Below are positions 63,930 to 64,000 of a DNA stretch of 64,000 nt, piece by piece. Source of the DNA: Alkalimarinus coralli (GTDB lineage Bacteria; Pseudomonadota; Gammaproteobacteria; Pseudomonadales; Oleiphilaceae); the NCBI RefSeq assembly GCF_023650515.1, contig NZ_CP096016.1, positions 555,130 through 619,129 on the forward strand. Direction: 5' to 3'. Position 1 is the stretch's first letter, and every line of letters begins with the position of its first letter. Under the pieces are notes generated by a model. The model was not told the origin of the DNA. It made no database searches and was given only the letters and a program-made list of their open reading frames with translations. The translations under genes and the position numbers were made by a program.

Positions 63930-64000
63930 GTGTCTTTGAGACCAATAAAAGATCGAGTTGTGCCGCGTAGGCCGTTATTACATAAACTTTTTAACACCTG
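63930..64000 (+). CDS. Possible start of rseB/mucB, cut by the window end
   Basis: GTG at 63930 after AGGTGAGA opens a frame to the window end, beginning (V/M)SLRPIKDRVVPRRPLLHKLF: a basic n-region that could lead into a signal peptide. RseB normally follows RseA. Too short to prove. Confidence 0.35.
   Translation, partial: MSLRPIKDRVVPRRPLLHKLFNT

Noticed and set aside
1-64000. tRNA, rRNA, tmRNA or phage/IS genes
   Set aside because: None recognised by eye: no TTCGAATC-type tRNA arm in context and no transposase or integrase motif.

Overview
The window reads as chromosomal DNA of a marine-type gammaproteobacterium of moderate GC. The gene order rpsP-rimM-trmD-rplS, dsbC/hom/thrC/recJ, prfB-lysS and ygfZ-ygfX-sdhE-nadB-rpoE-rseA matches my memory of Pseudomonas/Oceanospirillales-type genomes. 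I saw no tRNA, rRNA, CRISPR array, prophage or intact insertion sequence. Most of the window is core metabolism and information processing; accessory-looking DNA is concentrated in the first 21 kb.

Layout. 1-2.4 kb: a metallo-beta-lactamase-fold gene interrupted by an in-frame stop, a TetR regulator with a candidate operator, and a small helix-turn-helix gene. 2.4-10 kb: two copies of a ~163-bp MITE-like element flank a membrane protein, a Nudix hydrolase, a class I aldolase and an acyl-CoA synthetase; an aminotransferase, a SprT-like protease and an MprF-like acyltransferase domain protein follow. 10.4-18.3 kb: a cluster with a cyclic-di-GMP flavour, comprising an MshEN-like/DUF547 fusion, a divergent surface lipoprotein with 28-residue repeats and G8 tracts, an EAL phosphodiesterase, a small orphan minus-strand transcription unit, cytochrome b561 with YceI, and a GGDEF protein. 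18.9-26.5 kb: PhaC-like synthase, acetyl-CoA hydrolase/transferase, SlyD-like FKBP and a two-component system. 26.6-30.8 kb: glpD-glpR divergent from glpK, with GlpR-like operators. 30.8-37.3 kb: an orphan ABC ATPase, argD-argF, an orphan HyuB, grxD and a TonB-like protein. 37.3-42 kb: DUF1631, CorB-like and CcsA-like proteins. 42.1-57.3 kb: ffh, the rpsP operon, dsbC, alaC, hom-thrC, recJ, prfB (with the classical +1 frameshift), lysS and ung. 57.4-64 kb: HDOD protein, ygfZ, sdhE-ygfX, nadB, then rpoE-rseA and probably the start of rseB.

The most interesting items are the MITE pair; an unlisted 56-codon frame with GLNERI repeats lying exactly between and overlapping rpoE and rseA; the orphan minus-strand unit near 15.4-15.6 kb that ends in a strong terminator and contains a 14-codon frame; the cyclic-di-GMP-like cluster with an MshEN-DUF547 fusion; the nonsense-interrupted MBL gene; and several strong palindromes next to start codons. 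No single feature is a demonstrably new defence or metabolic system. All function calls come from reading motifs by eye, without database searches.
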